From Parerythrobacter lutipelagi (GTDB lineage: Bacteria; Pseudomonadota; Alphaproteobacteria; Sphingomonadales; Sphingomonadaceae), in assembly GCF_005434975.1 (NCBI RefSeq), contig NZ_SKCJ01000001.1:248001-312000 (forward strand): a stretch of 64,000 nt of DNA, given 5' to 3'. The notes below the pieces were generated by a model, which saw only the letters and a list, made by a program, of their open reading frames with translations, had not been told where the DNA came from and searched no databases. Made by a program: the position numbers and the translations under genes. Shown piece after piece: positions 1-9,106 of this stretch. The first letter of the stretch is position 1; the number at the start of each line of letters is the position of its first letter.

Positions 1-1239
1 AGCCAATGCGGCGAGCACCGCGAGCTGGCAGGTGAAGGCCTTGGTCGAGGCCACGCCGATTTCCGGACCCGCATGGGTTGGAAGCAGCAAATCGGCTTCA
101 CGCGCCATCGAACTGGTCGGCACATTGACCACCACGCCGATGGTCTGGCCATGTTCCTTGCAATAACGCAGTGCGGCGAGTGTATCCGCAGTCTCCCCGC
201 TTTGCGAAATAAACAGCGAAAGGCCGCCGTCTTCGAGCACTGGCTCGCGGTACCGGAACTCGCTGGCGAAATCGATGTCGACTGGAACCCGCGCAAATTG
301 CTCGAACCAGTATTTCGCGACCATTCCCGCGTAATAGGACGTGCCGCACGCGACGATTGTTACGCGGTTGATTGCGGACAGGTCGAAGTCGATTTGCGGC
401 AATGCAACCGTCTCGTCGGCCTGGTGGACATAGCTGGAGAGGGTCTGCGCAACCACGGTCGGTTGCTCGAAGATCTCTTTCTGCATGTAATGGCGGTAAT
501 TGCCCTTCTCCACCGCCGCTGCCGAAGCACCGGATGTGGTAACTTCACGCTCCACCCGATTGTTTTCACTATCGTAGATAGTGGCGGCGGCCTGATCAAT
601 GACGACCCAGTCGCCCTCATCAAGATAGGCGATTTTCTGCGTCAGCGGGGCCAGGGCAAGCGCATCGGAACCAAGAAACATCTCGCCCTCGCCATATCCG
701 ACGACCAGCGGCGAACCGAGGCGCGCGCCAATCAGCATACCGGGATGCTGACGAAAGGCGATCGCCAGCGCAAAAGCGCCGCGAAGGCGCGGCAGGACAG
801 ATTTTACCGCGTCCTGCGGAGATGCCCCGTTCTCGATTTCGCGCGAGACGAGATGCGCCACAACCTCGCTGTCCGTTTCGCTTTCCAGCGTATGGCCATC
901 AGCCACCAGCTCGTCGCGCAGAGTCTTGAAATTCTCGATGATGCCATTGTGAACCAGAGCGACTTCACCCGTTGCGTGAGGGTGTGCATTCTCCGCCGTG
1001 GGCGCTCCGTGGGTTGCCCAGCGGGTGTGGGCAATGCCGATGTTTCCCGGCGCGGGATTGCCGGATAGCTCCGCGACTAGATTTGCCAGCTTGCCCGGCG
1101 CACGCCGTCGGACAAGTTGCCCGCTTTCGATGGTGCAAACTCCGGCGCTGTCATAACCGCGATATTCCATCCGCTTGAGCCCATCGACCAGCCGATCAGC
1201 CACTGCATCCTTGCCGACGATCCCGATAATTCCGCACAT
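1..1239 (-). CDS. glmS: Glutamine-fructose-6-phosphate aminotransferase, 3' part missing
   Basis: Converts fructose-6-phosphate and glutamine to glucosamine-6-phosphate, the first step towards UDP-GlcNAc for peptidoglycan and LPS. The reading frame begins MCGIIGIVG, so the catalytic Cys2 of the N-terminal glutaminase domain is present. HTRWATHG and HNGIIEN follow, then the start of the first SIS domain with ACGTSYYAG and SQSGETADT. The frame is open to the window edge after 413 codons, against about 607 in the family, so the C-terminal SIS domain lies outside. ATG at 1239 is the only start that puts Cys at position 2. The 84-base leader to the upstream transporter gene holds a 7-bp stem-loop (1265-1283). 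Confidence 0.97.
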   Translation of the reverse strand, partial: MCGIIGIVGKDAVADRLVDGLKRMEYRGYDSAGVCTIESGQLVRRRAPGKLANLVAELSGNPAPGNIGIAHTRWATHGAPTAENAHPHATGEVALVHNGIIENFKTLRDELVADGHTLESETDSEVVAHLVSREIENGASPQDAVKSVLPRLRGAFALAIAFRQHPGMLIGARLGSPLVVGYGEGEMFLGSDALALAPLTQKIAYLDEGDWVVIDQAAATIYDSENNRVEREVTTSGASAAAVEKGNYRHYMQKEIFEQPTVVAQTLSSYVHQADETVALPQIDFDLSAINRVTIVACGTSYYAGMVAKYWFEQFARVPVDIDFASEFRYREPVLEDGGLSLFISQSGETADTLAALRYCKEHGQTIGVVVNVPTSSMAREADLLLPTHAGPEIGVASTKAFTCQLAVLAALA

Positions 1240-1264
1240 GTGTAAGTTAAGTCCCTGTTTTTTC

Positions 1265-1283
1265 GGTCCAGTGCCCCTGGACC
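1265..1283 (-). other. Stem-loop in the glmS leader
   Basis: GGTCCAG (1265-1271) and CTGGACC (1277-1283) form a perfect 7-bp stem with a 5-nt loop, 26 bases upstream of the glmS ATG. On the glmS strand it is followed by an A-run, not a T-run, so it is not a rho-independent terminator for the transporter gene. A role in glmS mRNA control is only a guess. Confidence 0.4.
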
Positions 1284-1323
1284 ATAATTGTTGGCATTTC
1301 GTGTAGCCGCTTGTGCCGCGGGT

Positions 1324-2214
1324 TCAATGGCTCTTTGCTGTACGGCCCGATGCCCACAGATAGAGCCCGGCTCCGATTATTATTATCGCGCCCACGAGTG
1401 AAATCAGGTCGGGTGCCTCGGCGAACCACCACCAGCCCAATCCGGCCGCCACCAGCAGCTGGATATAGGTCATCGGGGCGATGGTTGCTGCTCCGGCGCG
1501 GGTCGTCCCGAGATACACCAGCCAATGAGCCGTGCTGGCGGTCACCGCTACCACCGCGCAGCGCACTACGATGCCCCAATCCGGCCAGCCGAATTGCAAC
1601 GCCTCGACCCCGCTGGCGCGACCGATAAATGCGGCCACGACAAGAATGGGCGCGGCGCAGCAAGCGACGAACACCTGCATCGAAAGAGAGCTGCCCTGAC
1701 CTGCCGCTGCGCGGTTTCCCATCACCAGAAAGCTGATGAACAGCGCGGCACAAAGCGGAAGCACCGCTATCCAGCCAACTTCGGCCAGGTTCGGGCGCAG
1801 GACGACCAGTACACCGGCAAAAGCGACCACCGATGCGATCAATGTCGCGGGTCGCACCTGCTCTTTCAGGATCGGTCCGCTGAGCAACGCGGTGAAAATC
1901 GGAGACATGAATACCAGCGATGTCGCTGCTGCAAGCGGCATCACGAAAATTGCCGAGAAAAAACAGATGGTCGCCATGGCGAGACAGAAGCCCCGGCCCA
2001 GTTGCAGCAACGGGTTTTTCGGGCGGAATCCCGCTTTACCCTCGCGCAGAGCCAACATGGTGGCGAGCCCTGTCGCTCCGATAGCGAAGCGCAGCGCAGC
2101 AACGGCTATCGGCGACCACTCACCCGCCATCGTCTTGACCACGGCATCGCCAAAGGCGAGCGAGGCAAACCCCGCCAGTGCAATCAGTACGCCTTGTCGT
2201 TCATCATGTTGCAC
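1324..2214 (-). CDS. EamA/DMT-superfamily transporter
   Basis: A 296-residue inner-membrane protein with about ten hydrophobic segments arranged as two five-helix EamA repeats, the usual architecture and length of drug/metabolite exporters. The first repeat begins near residue 10 and the second near residue 155. Substrate cannot be read from sequence. The start used is GTG at 2214, because no in-frame ATG lies near the expected N-terminus. It is co-directional with glmS, 84 bases downstream, but nothing ties the two functionally. Confidence 0.85.
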   Translation of the reverse strand: MQHDERQGVLIALAGFASLAFGDAVVKTMAGEWSPIAVAALRFAIGATGLATMLALREGKAGFRPKNPLLQLGRGFCLAMATICFFSAIFVMPLAAATSLVFMSPIFTALLSGPILKEQVRPATLIASVVAFAGVLVVLRPNLAEVGWIAVLPLCAALFISFLVMGNRAAAGQGSSLSMQVFVACCAAPILVVAAFIGRASGVEALQFGWPDWGIVVRCAVVAVTASTAHWLVYLGTTRAGAATIAPMTYIQLLVAAGLGWWWFAEAPDLISLVGAIIIIGAGLYLWASGRTAKSH

Positions 2215-2292
2215 GGGAAACGCCGGCCCCCTCGCTTGAAGTTGCCGGCGCGCCTAGTCGGTTTGTGCGGTGATGGATAGCCCGCGCTTGGG

Positions 2293-3318
2293 TCAGTGAA
2301 GCAGTTCGGCTGCCCCGACGCGCCCCGCCAATTCGCGATCTGCCACAGCACCGCATTTTTCTGCAACCGCGTACTTATCCTTTTCGCCGATTGTACGGGC
2401 AAGGATCAACTCGCCCAGCAGGCCGACACCGATCAACTGGCCGCCGGTCAGGACCAGAAGCATGCCGAACATGAGCAGCGGGCGATCACCGATCGGGCCC
2501 ATTCCCAGCGCCCACAAGACACTGAGATAGCCGAGGATGGCGACCCCGAGGGTGGAGGCCACCAGGCCCGTCCCGCCAAAGAGATGCAACGGACGCGCGC
2601 CGTAACGCGTTGTCAGCCACACGGTCAGCAGGTCGAGCGCACCCTTCACTAGACGCTTGGCGCCGAATTTTGATTTGCCAAACCGGCGCGCCCGATGTTC
2701 GACCGGAATCTGTGCGATGCGGAAACCGCGCGCGTGAAGCAGCGCAGGCACGAAGCGGTGCAATTCGCCATAGAGGTTGAGTTCAGGCAAGGTTTCGCGG
2801 CGATACGCCTTGAACCCGCAATTGTGATCGTTGAGGTCGAGCCCGAATGCCTTGTTGACCGCACCGTTGAACAGTTTCGACGGCAGGGTCTTGTCGACTG
2901 GATCGTTGCGCACCTGTTTCCAGCCGGAGACGACATCCGCGCCCTCGCCGAGAGCTTTCAGGAAATTGCCGATTTCGACCGGATTATCCTGCAAATCGGC
3001 ATCCATGCTGAATACCACATCGCCGCTCGCCACGCCGAAGCCGGCGGACAGCGCCGCGGATTTGCCGAAATTGCGGCGAAAGCGAAGCAGGGAAACCCGC
3101 TTGTCCTTCTGCGCCATGTCGCGAACGACCTGCGTCCCGCCATCATTGCTGCCATCGTCAACGAATATCAGTTCGAAGCTCTTGCCGAGCGCGGCGCAAT
3201 TCTCGACGATTTCGCCATAAAGGATTTCGAGGCTTTCGTGCTCGTTGAAAAACGGTATCACGAAGCTGCAATCAGGGGTGAGGCCGGTATCCGGCTCGAT
3301 CTTGCCTGCAAAGGACAT
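2293..3318 (-). CDS. GT2 polyprenyl-phosphate glycosyltransferase (DPM1/GtrB-like)
   Basis: A GT-A fold family 2 transferase followed by two membrane helices, the architecture of enzymes that load a sugar onto polyprenyl phosphate at the cytoplasmic face. Visible marks are VIPFFNEHESL near residue 20, FVDDGSNDGG, and the metal-binding MDADLQDNP. Two hydrophobic helices run from about residue 235 to 310. I chose ATG at 3318 (341 aa): it gives the normal family N-terminus and leaves about 100 bases to the divergent gene at 3419. The in-frame extension to 3504 would overlap that gene. Neighbours suggest a shared envelope-glycan role. Confidence 0.9.
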   Translation of the reverse strand: MSFAGKIEPDTGLTPDCSFVIPFFNEHESLEILYGEIVENCAALGKSFELIFVDDGSNDGGTQVVRDMAQKDKRVSLLRFRRNFGKSAALSAGFGVASGDVVFSMDADLQDNPVEIGNFLKALGEGADVVSGWKQVRNDPVDKTLPSKLFNGAVNKAFGLDLNDHNCGFKAYRRETLPELNLYGELHRFVPALLHARGFRIAQIPVEHRARRFGKSKFGAKRLVKGALDLLTVWLTTRYGARPLHLFGGTGLVASTLGVAILGYLSVLWALGMGPIGDRPLLMFGMLLVLTGGQLIGVGLLGELILARTIGEKDKYAVAEKCGAVADRELAGRVGAAELLH

Positions 3319-3418
3319 GTTAAACGGGTTCCCTCCAGTTGTGAGGCCCGTGCTAGGCAAGGGATGGAAAGAAAACGTTAATGCTGTTTGGTAAGGACTG
3401 CACCGGAGACCGCAGCGC

Positions 3419-5329
3419 GTGATAATTTCCTTCGCCGCCACATTGTTTCTCGCCGTTCTTGGTATGGTACCGGGTTGGCTTTTGATGGGGCGCAAAACTG
3501 GCAAGCCCGGTCAGATGGCCGGTGCTCTTGCCGCGTCGCTCGTAGTGACAATGCTGGTCACGGCATTGCTCGGGATAGGCTGGCAATTTGCGACCGGAAT
3601 GCAGGCAAGCGTACTGCTGTATATTCCTATAGCTTTGGCTGGCATTGCGGTGGCGTGGCGGGTCACGGCCAAGCGAGCACCATCCATGCAGAGCGCCCCA
3701 ATGGAATGGCATGGCCTGGCGCTCGGCGCGATCTTTCTCGCATACGGGCTCGGGGTGCAGGCGCTTGCGGTGCGCGAGACGGCTGAAGGCGCCCTCTTGG
3801 TCCACGGCTGGTACAATGCCGACTGGTTCAAGCATCTTGGCCATGTGAACGCGCTGAGCAGCTTCGGGCTGCCCGCGCGTGACATGTTTCACCAGGCCGA
3901 ACCGCTGTATTACTATTGGCTTTCCTATGTGCTTCCGGGCGCGGGAACCGCAATCGGCAACGATGCATGGGCCGCGTTGAACGCCACCAATTCGCTCTTC
4001 ACCCTGCTGTTTGGCTGCGTGTTTTACGGAGTGATCCGGCTGAGCGGCGCGCGTCCCGCCTTGTCGCTTGGCATTGGACTGCTCGCGCTGTTTATCAGCG
4101 CGCCGATTTCCTTTGTGCAGGAAATGATATTCGGCATCGGACTGGAAGGCATCCTGGCGCTGGACCAGGCGCCGAAGGGCCCGGCGATGCTTACCATGTC
4201 GCAATACATTCCGCAGCATATGCTCGTGTTGACACTGCTGCTCGGGTGGATCCTGCTCGACCGTGACGATGCGCGGGCACCGCGAAGTTTGGTAATGGTC
4301 GCACTGGCTGCGCTTGCTTCTGCCATGACCATTTCAGTGCTGCTCGGGGCGATGGTTCTGGGTGTCTATGGTTTCCTGCAATTGATGCGACATCGCTTTG
4401 CCGCACTCCCGGAGACAGCCATCTTGGCTGTGCTCTCTATTGCGCTGGTCTTGGCCTTCCAAGTGATCCAGATCGGCAATCCGGCATCGGCTATCGAGAG
4501 CCCCTTGCTGACCAACGAAGTCGTGACGGCGCCTTGGTTTATCCGTGGAATCAACGCGGTCGTCATCATTCTGTCCAACGTGGGGGTACCCACGCTGGTG
4601 ACGATATTCATGTTGCTGCGCTGGAAGCCGACTGAGCAACCGGAAGTGTTGGCCAAGCAGATCGTCGCGGTGCTGCTGCTCGTAACAATCCTGGCGACGT
4701 TCGTGACGGAAGCTGCGCTGACATCTCGCCTCGCGCTCGAAACGCGGATCCGGGCGACCAACCTCCCTGCAATAGCCAATGCAATCGCAGGCGCGTGGCT
4801 GGTGCTAACGCTGTGGCAGCGCGATCGCAGGACGCAGCTCATGACTGTCGCCGTAGTCGCACTGCTTGTCGCGCTGGCACTGCCAAGTGCCATCATTCGC
4901 ACCTGGTGGCACGGGCGCATTGGCGACAACTTCACCACGACCGTACCGCGGGATGACCGGTTGCTGTTGGCTTACATGGCCCGTGAAACCGATCGGCAAG
5001 CGATCGTGTTCCAATATCCTGAGCCGCCAATCCTCGCGCCGGAGCGCGGGGATGACAGCTGGTCGGCGATACTGGGCGGGCGCGCGGTCACCGGATCATT
5101 GCGCGCGACCGATTACCCGCTTGCCGCCCCGCGTATCGCCATCGCTGAAGAGTTCTTTGCGGGCGGCAATGTGGCAATTCCTGAAGAGGCCAGCCTCGTC
5201 TATCTGTCTCGCGCCCTGCATTCCGCAAGCTACGACGCATTGCTCGAAAAAATGCGCCTTGCCAAAAACTGGCGCGAAGCCGCCTGCTACACTGATGCCT
5301 GCCTGTTCGAGCGCGTCCGCAAGGAATAG
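3419..5329 (+). CDS. Large polytopic membrane protein, possible GT-C-like glycosyltransferase
   Basis: A 636-residue protein with roughly a dozen hydrophobic segments and a C-terminal soluble tail of about 130 residues. GTG at 3419 starts it. I do not recognise a specific family. The long chain of helices, a loop containing HQAEPLYYYW after an early helix, and its place between a GT2 polyprenyl glycosyltransferase and a flippase-like protein fit a GT-C type enzyme using a lipid-linked sugar, but no catalytic Asp motif is certain. Its 3' end overlaps the convergent flippase-like gene by 43 bases. Confidence 0.7.
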   Translation: MIISFAATLFLAVLGMVPGWLLMGRKTGKPGQMAGALAASLVVTMLVTALLGIGWQFATGMQASVLLYIPIALAGIAVAWRVTAKRAPSMQSAPMEWHGLALGAIFLAYGLGVQALAVRETAEGALLVHGWYNADWFKHLGHVNALSSFGLPARDMFHQAEPLYYYWLSYVLPGAGTAIGNDAWAALNATNSLFTLLFGCVFYGVIRLSGARPALSLGIGLLALFISAPISFVQEMIFGIGLEGILALDQAPKGPAMLTMSQYIPQHMLVLTLLLGWILLDRDDARAPRSLVMVALAALASAMTISVLLGAMVLGVYGFLQLMRHRFAALPETAILAVLSIALVLAFQVIQIGNPASAIESPLLTNEVVTAPWFIRGINAVVIILSNVGVPTLVTIFMLLRWKPTEQPEVLAKQIVAVLLLVTILATFVTEAALTSRLALETRIRATNLPAIANAIAGAWLVLTLWQRDRRTQLMTVAVVALLVALALPSAIIRTWWHGRIGDNFTTTVPRDDRLLLAYMARETDRQAIVFQYPEPPILAPERGDDSWSAILGGRAVTGSLRATDYPLAAPRIAIAEEFFAGGNVAIPEEASLVYLSRALHSASYDALLEKMRLAKNWREAACYTDACLFERVRKE

Positions 5330-6156
5330 CCATACGCCGCCAAACCGCAAATCGCATCACCCGCCGTCGTCACGAGCCGGGTGAGGATCGCAAACAGAGC
5401 GATCACGCCGGCTTGTTCATAAGGCGCGCACAGAACCAGCAGCACGGATTCGCGTATGCCGATGCCCCCCGGCGCGACCGGGACAAGAAAACCGGCGATC
5501 CACGCCAGCATGAACATTGCTGCGATAGCCGCCGGTTGCTCTAGCCCGATCGCATGAGCCGCGAGCACATAGGCGATTGTACCAAAGCCGCCGAAGAACA
5601 TGATCTGCCAGCCGATGGCTTGGAGAAAGACTGTCTTCGCCTGCCTGGCAAGCAGAGCCCCGGCAAGCACGAACAGCGCAACTCCGGCGAGCCCGCCTGA
5701 CAAAACCAGCATCGCCGCCACACCAAGCGCGGCAGGAATATGAATCGCCGCTTCGGCCAGACTCGCTCGCGCCATTCCGCCATGGCCCCAGCCAAGCTGT
5801 GCGCCGAGGACCTGCCGTGAGGCATATTGGAAAACCGAGCCGGGAATGTATTTGGCGAGAACACCCGGACCGTAGGTCTCCAGAACCGTGCTCCAGGGAA
5901 GATCGGTTGTGCCGCTGGCGCATCCGGCCCAGGCTCGCGCCAGCAGAACCAGCAGCGCGCCATAAGCGACCGCCGACAACGCACTGACAAGCCAGGCTGC
6001 AATGGAAAGTCTTTCAATCACTCCACTCAGATCAAGCCTTGCTATTGCAACACCAAGATAGACCAGCGCAACGCCGAGCGCGGCATAGCCGCCCCAGCGC
6101 ACGGCCTGAACGAACCAGGCCTGTTTGTAGAAAGGCCGGGTAGCGCTCTCAGCCAT
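5287..6156 (-). CDS. Flippase-like / lysylphosphatidylglycerol synthase TM-domain protein
   Basis: A 289-residue polytopic protein of the UPF0104 / LPG-synthase transmembrane family, whose members move or modify lipids in the inner membrane. The signature PGGIGIRESVLL near the C-terminus is present. ATG at 6156 is preferred over the longer frame (to 6210) because it overlaps the upstream methyltransferase stop as ATGGCTGA (6149-6156), a typical translational-coupling arrangement. It is convergent with, and overlaps, the polytopic protein gene ending at 5329. Confidence 0.85.
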   Translation of the reverse strand: MAESATRPFYKQAWFVQAVRWGGYAALGVALVYLGVAIARLDLSGVIERLSIAAWLVSALSAVAYGALLVLLARAWAGCASGTTDLPWSTVLETYGPGVLAKYIPGSVFQYASRQVLGAQLGWGHGGMARASLAEAAIHIPAALGVAAMLVLSGGLAGVALFVLAGALLARQAKTVFLQAIGWQIMFFGGFGTIAYVLAAHAIGLEQPAAIAAMFMLAWIAGFLVPVAPGGIGIRESVLLVLCAPYEQAGVIALFAILTRLVTTAGDAICGLAAYGYSLRTRSNRQASV

Positions 6157-6808
6157 TGTGCCGGAGCAGACTCGTATGATCAGGATAGGGAACACAGAAA
6201 GAGCGACCATGGTGGTGGTCCTCGGTCAGACCGCAGCCTTCGATCCCGCCCCGATAGCGCGCGCGGCCGGAATCATCGAACAGGATCCTGCCGTGCGGTG
6301 CCAGCCGTGACGTTGCCTTTTCAAGGCAGCGAACACGTTGCCGGCCATCAACAACGATCAGATCGAACTGTCCGTCGAACTCGTCAATCGCGTTTACATA
6401 AGCATCGGCATTATCGCCATCGATAGCACGATGCAGCAAAGCGACATTGTGGTGGTCCTTCGTCTGGGCTTGGAATTTGCCGAGCCAATCCGAATCATGC
6501 TCGACCGAAATGACATCGCCCGTGCGCCGCGCCAGCCAGACTGTGCTGGCCCCAGCGCCCCATTCGAACACCCTCGCGCCCGGACGCGACTTGAGGAATG
6601 ATTCGGCTTCGCGCGTCGCTTCGACATTCCACCATGGCAAATCGAGCTTCACCATCCGTTCGGTGTCGTAAATGGCGAGCAGCGAGGCCGCCCAGCGGCG
6701 CCATCCGTAAGGCGAACTTTCACGCGCTGTATCTCCAAAACGCGCCAGCGGGCCGAAGCCTGCCAGTCCATGCATGGTGTTCACATATCTGCCTTTGAGT
6801 GCGTGCAT
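6149..6808 (-). CDS. Class I SAM-dependent methyltransferase-like protein
   Basis: A 219-residue soluble protein with a Rossmann-type SAM site: VFEWGAGAST supplies the glycine-rich motif I, VEHDSDW the acidic end of strand 2, and FDLIVVDGRQR motif IV. Substrate is unknown. It is the first gene of a two-gene unit with the flippase-like gene, which it overlaps by 8 bases. Context suggests modification of a surface glycan or lipid, which is an inference from neighbourhood only. Confidence 0.75.
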   Translation of the reverse strand: MHALKGRYVNTMHGLAGFGPLARFGDTARESSPYGWRRWAASLLAIYDTERMVKLDLPWWNVEATREAESFLKSRPGARVFEWGAGASTVWLARRTGDVISVEHDSDWLGKFQAQTKDHHNVALLHRAIDGDNADAYVNAIDEFDGQFDLIVVDGRQRVRCLEKATSRLAPHGRILFDDSGRARYRGGIEGCGLTEDHHHGRSFCVPYPDHTSLLRHNG

Positions 6809-6845
6809 CGAAAACCTCCGTTACTTTGCCGCTAGCAACAAAGAA

Positions 6846-6851
6846 TTAACC
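6846..6851. promoter_or_regulatory. TTAACC half-site between divergent genes
   Basis: TTAACC matches one half of the alphaproteobacterial CtrA box (TTAA-N7-TTAA), and CtrA controls pilus genes in Caulobacter. Only one half-site is clear here, 183 bases before cpaF, so support is weak. The rest of the interval 6809-7033 shows no other structure I can defend. Confidence 0.25.
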
Positions 6852-7033
6852 AAAAGATACCAAAGAGAGAGCGCTATCGAGGGTGATCGAGAGCGGGATC
6901 GGCGAACTTGAAAACCGCCGTTGATGCTTAGGAAAAAAATAAGCTTTCCGTTCTATTCACCATTCTTCGCAAGTCCTCCTTCGCCATGTGGCATAGATGG
7001 ACAGCAACGAGATTGAGTCACTTGGGGGCGGTA

Positions 7034-8563
7034 ATGAGCGCATTCGGACGGAAAAACGGACCCGGCGGTATGAAACCCGGCGCGCGTCCGCAGTTCGGAG
7101 TTGCACGTCCGATGCAGGGCGGCAGCGGCAAATCGCCGAACGACGCGCCACCTCCGGGCGGCGAACAATTCCCGCCGCTCCCTGGCGAAGACGACGCAGC
7201 TGCGCTCGACGGCGGCGGCAAACCCAACAAGAATGACGCGATGACGCGTCTCACCGATCGTGCCAATCAGGTGCATTCAGGCGAGGCGGACATCGGCGGC
7301 TTCGAAGCCAGCGTCCACAAGATCAAGGAACAGGTGCTCCCTCGCCTGCTCGAACGGGTCGACCCGGAAGCGGCGGCCACGCTGTCCAAGGAAGAGCTGT
7401 CGGAAGAATTCCGCCCGATCATCATGGAAGTGCTGGCCGAGCTGAAGGTGACACTGAACCGGCGCGAACAGTTCGCGCTGGAAAAAGTCCTGATCGACGA
7501 GCTGCTCGGCTTTGGTCCGCTGGAAGAGCTGCTCAACGATCCCGACATTTCAGACATCATGGTCAACGGCCCCGACCAGACCTACATCGAGAAAAGCGGC
7601 AAGCTGGTCATCGCACCAATCCGCTTCCGCGACGAACAACATTTGTTTCAGATTGCCCAGCGTATCGTGAATCAGGTCGGTCGCCGGGTCGACCAGACCA
7701 CGCCGCTGGCCGACGCGCGTCTCAAGGACGGAAGCCGTGTGAACGTCATCGTTCCGCCGCTCTCGCTTCGCGGCACCGCGATATCGATTCGTAAATTCTC
7801 CGAGAAGCCGATTACGCTCGATATGCTCAAGGACTTTGGTTCGATGAGCGACAAGATGTGTACCGCCCTGAAGATCGCCGGTGCTTGCCGGATGAATGTT
7901 GTCATTTCTGGCGGTACGGGTTCGGGTAAAACGACGATGCTCAACGCCTTGTCGAAAATGATCGACCCGGGCGAGCGCGTGCTCACGATTGAGGATGCGG
8001 CCGAACTTCGCTTGCAACAGCCGCACTGGCTGCCGCTTGAAACGCGCCCGCCAAACCTTGAAGGCCAGGGTGCCATTACCATCGGCGACCTCGTGAAGAA
8101 CGCCCTGCGTATGCGTCCTGACCGCATCATCCTCGGCGAGATTCGCGGCGCTGAATGTTTCGATCTTCTCGCCGCGATGAACACCGGCCACGATGGCTCG
8201 ATGTGTACACTGCACGCCAACTCGGCGCGCGAGTGCCTCGGCCGTATGGAAAACATGATCCTGATGGGTGACATCAAGATCCCGAAAGAAGCGATTTCAC
8301 GTCAGATCGCTGAATCAGTCGATCTCATCGTACAGGTCAAGCGTCTCCGCGACGGTTCACGCCGAACGACCGGAATCACGGAAGTGATCGGCATGGAAGG
8401 TGACGTGATCGTGACACAGGAACTGTTCAAGTTCGAGTATCTCGACGAAACCGAGGATGGCAAAATTCTCGGCGAATTCCGCTCGAGCGGCCTGCGCCCC
8501 TATACGCTGGAGAAAGCACGCCAGTTCGGCTTCGACCAAGCGTATCTGGAAGCCTGCCTCTAA
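7034..8563 (+). CDS. cpaF: Tad/Flp pilus secretion ATPase CpaF
   Basis: Hexameric type II/IV secretion-family ATPase that powers Flp pilus assembly at the inner membrane. The N-terminal ~60 residues are Gly/Pro-rich and disordered. Then come an all-alpha region, DIMVNGPDQTYIE, Walker A GGTGSGKTT, the Asp box ERVLTIEDAAEL, Walker B RIILGEIRG and the His box NTGHDGSMCTLHAN. All catalytic motifs are intact. ATG at 7034 has the strong ribosome site GGGGGCG and starts the usual MSAFGRK; the frame is open 48 bases further up but lacks such a site. 509 aa is normal length. No other tad gene is in view on either side. Confidence 0.95.
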   Translation: MSAFGRKNGPGGMKPGARPQFGVARPMQGGSGKSPNDAPPPGGEQFPPLPGEDDAAALDGGGKPNKNDAMTRLTDRANQVHSGEADIGGFEASVHKIKEQVLPRLLERVDPEAAATLSKEELSEEFRPIIMEVLAELKVTLNRREQFALEKVLIDELLGFGPLEELLNDPDISDIMVNGPDQTYIEKSGKLVIAPIRFRDEQHLFQIAQRIVNQVGRRVDQTTPLADARLKDGSRVNVIVPPLSLRGTAISIRKFSEKPITLDMLKDFGSMSDKMCTALKIAGACRMNVVISGGTGSGKTTMLNALSKMIDPGERVLTIEDAAELRLQQPHWLPLETRPPNLEGQGAITIGDLVKNALRMRPDRIILGEIRGAECFDLLAAMNTGHDGSMCTLHANSARECLGRMENMILMGDIKIPKEAISRQIAESVDLIVQVKRLRDGSRRTTGITEVIGMEGDVIVTQELFKFEYLDETEDGKILGEFRSSGLRPYTLEKARQFGFDQAYLEACL

Positions 8564-8573
8564 GGTCTAACGC

Positions 8574-8804
8574 CTAACCGGCTGCAATTCCTTTTACGGC
8601 CAGGGCAATCAGCCCTGCGCCCAGAATCATGCAGACGAATGAAATCGCGAACCACGGCACCCAGCCAACGTTGTCGATCGACGCGCGCTTGAGCCTCCGT
8701 CTTTCCAGATAGCTTGTCACAATCGCAGCGACGATCAGGGCGAGGCCGTAAAGGCCGACCATTTCCGCTTCGCTGGCAAAGGTGATGAAGGTCTCAAGTG
8801 GCAC
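8574..8804 (-). CDS. Small two-helix membrane protein
   Basis: A 76-residue protein with two hydrophobic segments (about residues 15-32 and 48-72) joined by a basic cytoplasmic-looking loop containing ERRRLKRA. I do not recognise a family. It is convergent with cpaF, 10 bases away, so it does not belong to a pilus operon. Confidence 0.55.
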   Translation of the reverse strand: MPLETFITFASEAEMVGLYGLALIVAAIVTSYLERRRLKRASIDNVGWVPWFAISFVCMILGAGLIALAVKGIAAG

Positions 8805-8917
8805 ATCGATGATCTGGGGCGCCGCACTTCGGTGCGCAAGTCCTGTCCGGTCTTAGGGGAACCGAAACACATCCCCAGGTGTTGCATCTTCAGAATTCGT
8901 CAAAAAGGAACAGAGAT

Positions 8918-9046
8918 ATGATCAAGAAAGTTCTCATCACCTTCGGCCTCGTTTCGATCACTCTGAGCGCCGCCGCATGCAACACCGTCCGCGGTGTGAG
9001 CGACGATCTTGAATCCGCCGCCAACGCGGTCGACGACGAAACCTGA
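8918..9046 (+). CDS. Entericidin-like small lipoprotein
   Basis: A 42-residue protein: basic start MIKKVL, a short hydrophobic stretch, and a lipobox ending SAAAC followed by NTVRGVSDDLESAANAVD. This is the pattern of entericidin A/B family membrane-anchored lipopeptides, including the CNTV(R/E)G start of the mature part. The ribosome site AAAAAGGA lies 9 bases before ATG. A rho-independent terminator follows 30 bases after the stop, so it is probably a monocistronic stress-type transcript. Mature peptide would be about 23 residues. Confidence 0.85.
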   Translation: MIKKVLITFGLVSITLSAAACNTVRGVSDDLESAANAVDDET

Positions 9047-9075
9047 TCTGAATTGAACCCTGCAAGGGTCGCAAG

Positions 9076-9105
9076 CGCCCGCCGGAGCGATCCGGCGGGC
9101 GTTTT
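9076..9105 (+). terminator. Rho-independent terminator of the entericidin-like gene
   Basis: A perfect 11-bp GC-rich stem (9076-9086 with 9091-9101), a 4-nt loop and a TTTT tract. It also closes the convergent DUF938 gene, whose stop codon begins at 9107. Confidence 0.9.
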
Positions 9106-9106
9106 C

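Noticed and set aside
73..1068. 331-codon plus-strand frame opposite glmS
   Set aside because: Antisense to a clear glmS with no family resemblance; a by-product of GC-rich codon structure.
1265..1283. Terminator between the DMT transporter and glmS
   Set aside because: The hairpin is followed by A residues, not T residues, on the transcribed strand.
3319..3504. Upstream extension of the GT2 gene
   Set aside because: Overlaps the divergent gene at 3419 and adds residues not seen in the family.
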